Positions 11,483-13,631 of a stretch of DNA of 13,631 bases are shown here, in pieces. Below the pieces are notes generated by a model. That model was not told the DNA's origin. It made no database searches and saw nothing but the letters and a program-made list of their open reading frames with translations. The DNA comes from Nanobdellota archaeon (GTDB taxonomy: Archaea > Nanobdellota > Nanobdellia > Pacearchaeales > GW2011-AR1): the NCBI GenBank assembly GCA_018901675.1, contig JAHIEH010000053.1, positions 1-13,631 on the forward strand. The letters run 5' to 3'. How positions within the stretch are numbered: the stretch's first letter is position 1; the number at the start of each line of letters is the position of its first letter. The position numbers and the translations under genes were made by a program.

Positions 11483-11586
11483 AAGGGTTTTATCTTCCTT
11501 TACTAAGGCATCACACTAGATTTTTGAAACAAGTTCAGCCATCATTTTGTGTAAAGATGCCTCTCTTCAAGGTTGATAAAACCCTT
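11483..11586. other. 104-nt elaborate hairpin, possible structured RNA
   Basis: Four stacked pairings run inwards: AAGGGTTTTATC (11483-11494) with GATAAAACCCTT (11575-11586), 12 bp perfect; CCTT (11497-11500) with AAGG (11569-11572) after a symmetric TT/TT loop; AGGCATC (11506-11512) with GATGCCT (11556-11562); and ACAC (11513-11516) with GTGT (11549-11552) beyond an AAA bulge. The apical loop is 32 nt. No coding frame fits. TATA-like sequences exist on both sides (GTTTAAAAACC at about 11441-11452 for plus; TGTTTAAATG near 11627-11636 for minus), so strand is undecided. An ACA trinucleotide follows the plus-strand stem. It could be a non-coding RNA, an attenuator or a transposon relic. Confidence 0.6.
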
Positions 11587-11745
11587 ACAAAGGGGTTGAG
11601 ATGAGGTTTTAGAACACGTTTTTCATTTAAACAAAAAATATTATAATCCCTTTTTCTCTTTTTCATACTTTTACTAAGCAAAAACCTCTTTATAAGCAGT
11701 CAGAAGTAAAGATAATTATATTCAATAAATAGCACTCCTATATTG

Positions 11746-11758
11746 ATTTATATAAAAC
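11746..11758 (+). promoter_or_regulatory. TATA box of the seven-TM / winged-helix operon
   Basis: ATTTATATAAAAC is centred about 36 bp before ATG 11788 and predicts a leader of about 10 nt. Between the hairpin element (ending 11586) and this box, the roughly 160 bp are A/T-rich and show nothing else. Confidence 0.55.
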
Positions 11759-11787
11759 TTTAAATAAACACCTAAAATCCTGATTAT

Positions 11788-12486
11788 ATGGATTTAATCG
11801 GTTTTTACAATTTGCTTCTTGATAACCGCGGGGTTATCAAAGTATTATACGGCTTGTTGATTGTGGCGATATGCCTGATAATAGTCTCAAAAACACACAA
11901 ACTTTTCCATCTAAGTCTGCATCAGGGGATAAGGTATCTTAGAAATGCCTTTCTTTTTTTTGGAATCGCCTTTTTTATAAGATACTTAATTGCAGCTTAT
12001 GGATTTTTTTACCCCACAAGTGCAAACTTCTATCTTTTAACTAAATCTTTATTTGAATTTTTTATAATCATGGGTGGTTTTTTCCTGCTTTACAGCCTTT
12101 TATGGAAAAAATTTGAGTCTGAAAAGAATCCTAAATACAGCTCTTTGTTCAACTTTAATATCCTGGCTTTTTACCTGATGGCTTTGTTAATTGTGATTGG
12201 TGATTATCTGTTTGATACTTACTCGTTGATGTTTTTTTCACAGATTCTTCTTTTTATTTTTATTTCAATTATAAGCTCAATTAATTATCGGAGAGGAGAA
12301 GGCAGGCATAAATTTCTGAAGTTTTATTTTATAGCAATGATGCTCAGCCTCGCTGCATGGATTTTAAATGCAGTATCTGCATTGCTTCTAAATTGGGATA
12401 TAGGCATTATGATTAATATCTACATAATAAACATGATAATATTTCTGTTATTTTTGTATGGGGTGATAAAAGCAATAAAAAAATAA
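11788..12486 (+). CDS. Seven-TM membrane protein, uncharacterised
   Basis: The 232-residue protein has seven predicted membrane segments at about 16-33, 52-74, 84-105, 122-143, 147-166, 177-200 and 206-229, linked by short loops. The first loop is histidine-rich (KTHKLFHLSLHQGIRYLRN), which could bind metal or heme, though no known motif is evident. The loop after TM5 carries NYRRGEGRHK. I recognise no named family; a similar 7TM-plus-regulator layout occurs in archaeal genomes. It is one nucleotide upstream of a winged-helix gene, so the pair is almost certainly one operon. A membrane sensor coupled to a DNA-binding partner is a reasonable guess but unproven. Confidence 0.75.
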   Translation: MDLIGFYNLLLDNRGVIKVLYGLLIVAICLIIVSKTHKLFHLSLHQGIRYLRNAFLFFGIAFFIRYLIAAYGFFYPTSANFYLLTKSLFEFFIIMGGFFLLYSLLWKKFESEKNPKYSSLFNFNILAFYLMALLIVIGDYLFDTYSLMFFSQILLFIFISIISSINYRRGEGRHKFLKFYFIAMMLSLAAWILNAVSALLLNWDIGIMINIYIINMIIFLLFLYGVIKAIKK

Positions 12487-12487
12487 A

Positions 12488-12760
12488 ATGGCAAAGAAAA
12501 GGGAAAGATTTGAAGTTATTAAGGATATTCTGCAGGTTATACGAGGGAGCAGAAAAATAAAACCTACTAGATTATTATATGCTTCCAATCTTTCTCCGCA
12601 AATGTTTAAGTCTTACATCGACGAGCTTTTGGAAAAAAGATTTATACAATCTGAAACTGATGAAAAAGGGAAAAAACTTTTTTTCATCACAAAAAAAGGA
12701 AATGACTTCTTAGAACAGTATCAGATAATAGACAACTTCATTAAAAATTTCGGATTATAA
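12488..12760 (+). CDS. Archaeal winged-helix DNA-binding protein (HTH_45-like)
   Basis: The 90-residue protein has the archaeal single-wing arrangement: helix 1 FEVIKDILQVIRG (8-20), helix 2 KPTRLLYASN (25-34), recognition helix SPQMFKSYIDELLEKRFI (36-53), then a wing with KGKKLFFITKKG (60-71) and a C-terminal helix. This matches the PF14947/COG3432-type regulators (T.i...anLs....k.yl..L...glI......Y.iT.kG). It probably binds DNA as a dimer through its last helix. The start is one base after the membrane-protein stop. It may control this operon or carry out the response to the 7TM partner. The target is unknown. Confidence 0.85.
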   Translation: MAKKRERFEVIKDILQVIRGSRKIKPTRLLYASNLSPQMFKSYIDELLEKRFIQSETDEKGKKLFFITKKGNDFLEQYQIIDNFIKNFGL

Positions 12761-12806
12761 AATTTCTTATTGAGGCTATGAATAACACTTATCTCCCTTC
12801 AAATTA

Positions 12807-12852
12807 TCAGAATTCTGAATTAAAATAAAAAAAGTGCAGTAGAAAAATTTTT
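12807..12852 (-). terminator. Terminator region between the winged-helix gene and 23S rRNA
   Basis: Minus strand after the rRNA: the self-complementary GAAAAATTTTTC (12841-12852), then T7 (12833-12827), then the 12-bp palindrome TCAGAATTCTGA (12807-12818). The T-run would end the rRNA transcript; the palindrome could serve the convergent winged-helix gene. Confidence 0.45.
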
Positions 12853-12854
12853 CC

Positions 12855-13631
12855 TAAAATGAGGCTTTTAGTAGTTGTAGGCTGAAACTCTCGTTGCCTT
12901 AAGTATTACACCTCAACTCTATCAACGCTATCTTTTATAGCGGCCTTAGTTGTCTCGTTTTGCGGATGGTTTCAAGCTTAGATGCATTCAGCTCTTATCC
13001 ATACAATGCGTAGCTATGCAGCCTGCCATATGACAACTGCTCACCAGAGGCATCCGAGTCTAGTTCCTCTCGTACTTTAGACTCGTTCCACTCAGACAAC
13101 AACACACCTAGTAGATATCATACAAACTGTCTCGCGACGTTCTTAACCCAGCTAACGATCCCTTTTAATGCGTGAACTCCGACACCCTTGCACGCTTCTG
13201 CACGCGCAGGATAGGGAGAGCCGACAGCGAAGTACCAAACCTCCTCGTCAATTCGGACTATTGGAGGAGACAAGCCTATTATCCTTGGGGTAACTTTTCT
13301 ATCAGACACGGCTCCTATTAAATGAGCACGTGGGTTCACTAAACCCGACTTTCGTCCCTGGATTTCTTGCTTTTCAAAATCCAGTCAGATAAACTTTTGC
13401 TTTTGCACTCAACTCTAGATTTCCAAGCTAGATGAGTTTATCTTTGGGTCCTACCGATATCTTTTCGGCAGGGTGCCGCCCCAGCCAAACTGCCCGCCTG
13501 CTGCTGTCTCGTAAACGATAAGCAATTCTATAAAAAATGGGTAGTATTACAAGTTCGCTCCATCGCCACCAAAATGACAACTTCGACGCTCCTACCTATG
13601 CTATGCATTTCGAGTAAAATTACAACAACAA
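12855..13631 (-). rRNA. 23S ribosomal RNA, 3' part (domains V-VI; 5' part beyond window)
   Basis: The minus strand reads as the last 770 or so nucleotides of an archaeal 23S rRNA. Landmarks in order are the P-loop CTGGGGCGG, the central peptidyl-transferase segments GGATAATAGGC and CTTCGCTGTCGGCTC, the A-loop GCTGGGTTAAGAACG with CGAGACAG, archaeal-type TATCTACTAGGTGTGT, the sarcin-ricin loop AGTACGAGAGGAAC, and the terminal GAGCTGAATGCATCTAAGC with GTTGATAGAGTTGAGGTGT. The 3' end is placed near 12855 by comparison with known ends and may be off by about ten bases. Several normally near-invariant peptidyl-transferase positions differ. No 5S gene follows, and a protein gene converges on it. 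Confidence 0.95.

Noticed and set aside
11483..11589. H/ACA guide RNA interpretation of the 104-nt hairpin
   Set aside because: An ACA follows the stem, but the distance to a possible pseudouridylation pocket (about 24 nt) exceeds the usual 14-16 nt and no clear kink-turn was seen.
13118..13339. 73-codon frame on the minus strand
   Set aside because: It lies wholly within the conserved domain V sequence of 23S rRNA.
1..13631. CRISPR array
   Set aside because: No regularly spaced direct repeats were seen anywhere in the window, and no cas-like proteins are present.

Overview
The window comes from an AT-rich archaeon, most probably a DPANN lineage of the Pacearchaeota/Woesearchaeota kind. The evidence is a form III RuBisCO, a Phe tRNA with G at position 37 and no encoded CCA, archaeal-type 23S rRNA, TATA boxes about 26 bp upstream of starts (often leaderless), an archaeal NFACT-R and YhbY pair, an archaeal winged-helix protein, and short membrane proteins beginning MNK(K/R)G. 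The lineage name is an inference.

Left edge (1-2041): the 3' end of an insertion-sequence transposase abuts a YhbY/CRM RNA-binding gene, whose last five codons and stop appear to lie inside the IS end. A stand-alone NFACT-R gene follows on the same strand. Divergent to it is an AstE/AspA-type zinc deacylase. A 320-bp gap with three inverted repeats comes next.

RuBisCO operon (minus strand, 4509-2362): from a clear TATA box the order is a possible 17-codon leader ORF, a 34-residue one-TM peptide with an excellent Shine-Dalgarno site, a 100-residue two-TM protein, form III RuBisCO with all catalytic residues, and a NUDIX hydrolase. Neighbours overlap or are 1 nt apart, so translation is probably coupled. 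The other archaeal AMP-pathway enzymes (AMP phosphorylase, ribose-1,5-bisphosphate isomerase) are not in the window. Upstream lie a Cys-rich 2[4Fe-4S] ferredoxin and cysteinyl-tRNA synthetase.

Middle (6480-9490): a DUF4190-like protein and a pilin-like anchored protein form one minus-strand unit. On the plus strand is a DUF2157 plus GDYXXLXY membrane pair, bracketed by a perfect 12-bp inverted repeat and ending beside tRNA-Phe(GAA).

RNA and regulation region (9491-11787): an RNase P RNA (about 436 nt, minus strand) with its own TATA box, a class II Fic protein whose promoter sits inside a 10-bp perfect inverted repeat, and a small RRM protein whose promoter shares half of that motif. A 104-nt elaborate hairpin of unknown identity lies upstream of a seven-TM protein plus winged-helix gene pair.

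Right edge (about 12855-13631): the 3' part of 23S rRNA on the minus strand, without a 5S gene after it. By alignment to conserved flanks it carries several substitutions at normally near-invariant peptidyl-transferase-centre positions, including the equivalents of E. coli C2452U, C2499U and A2503C.
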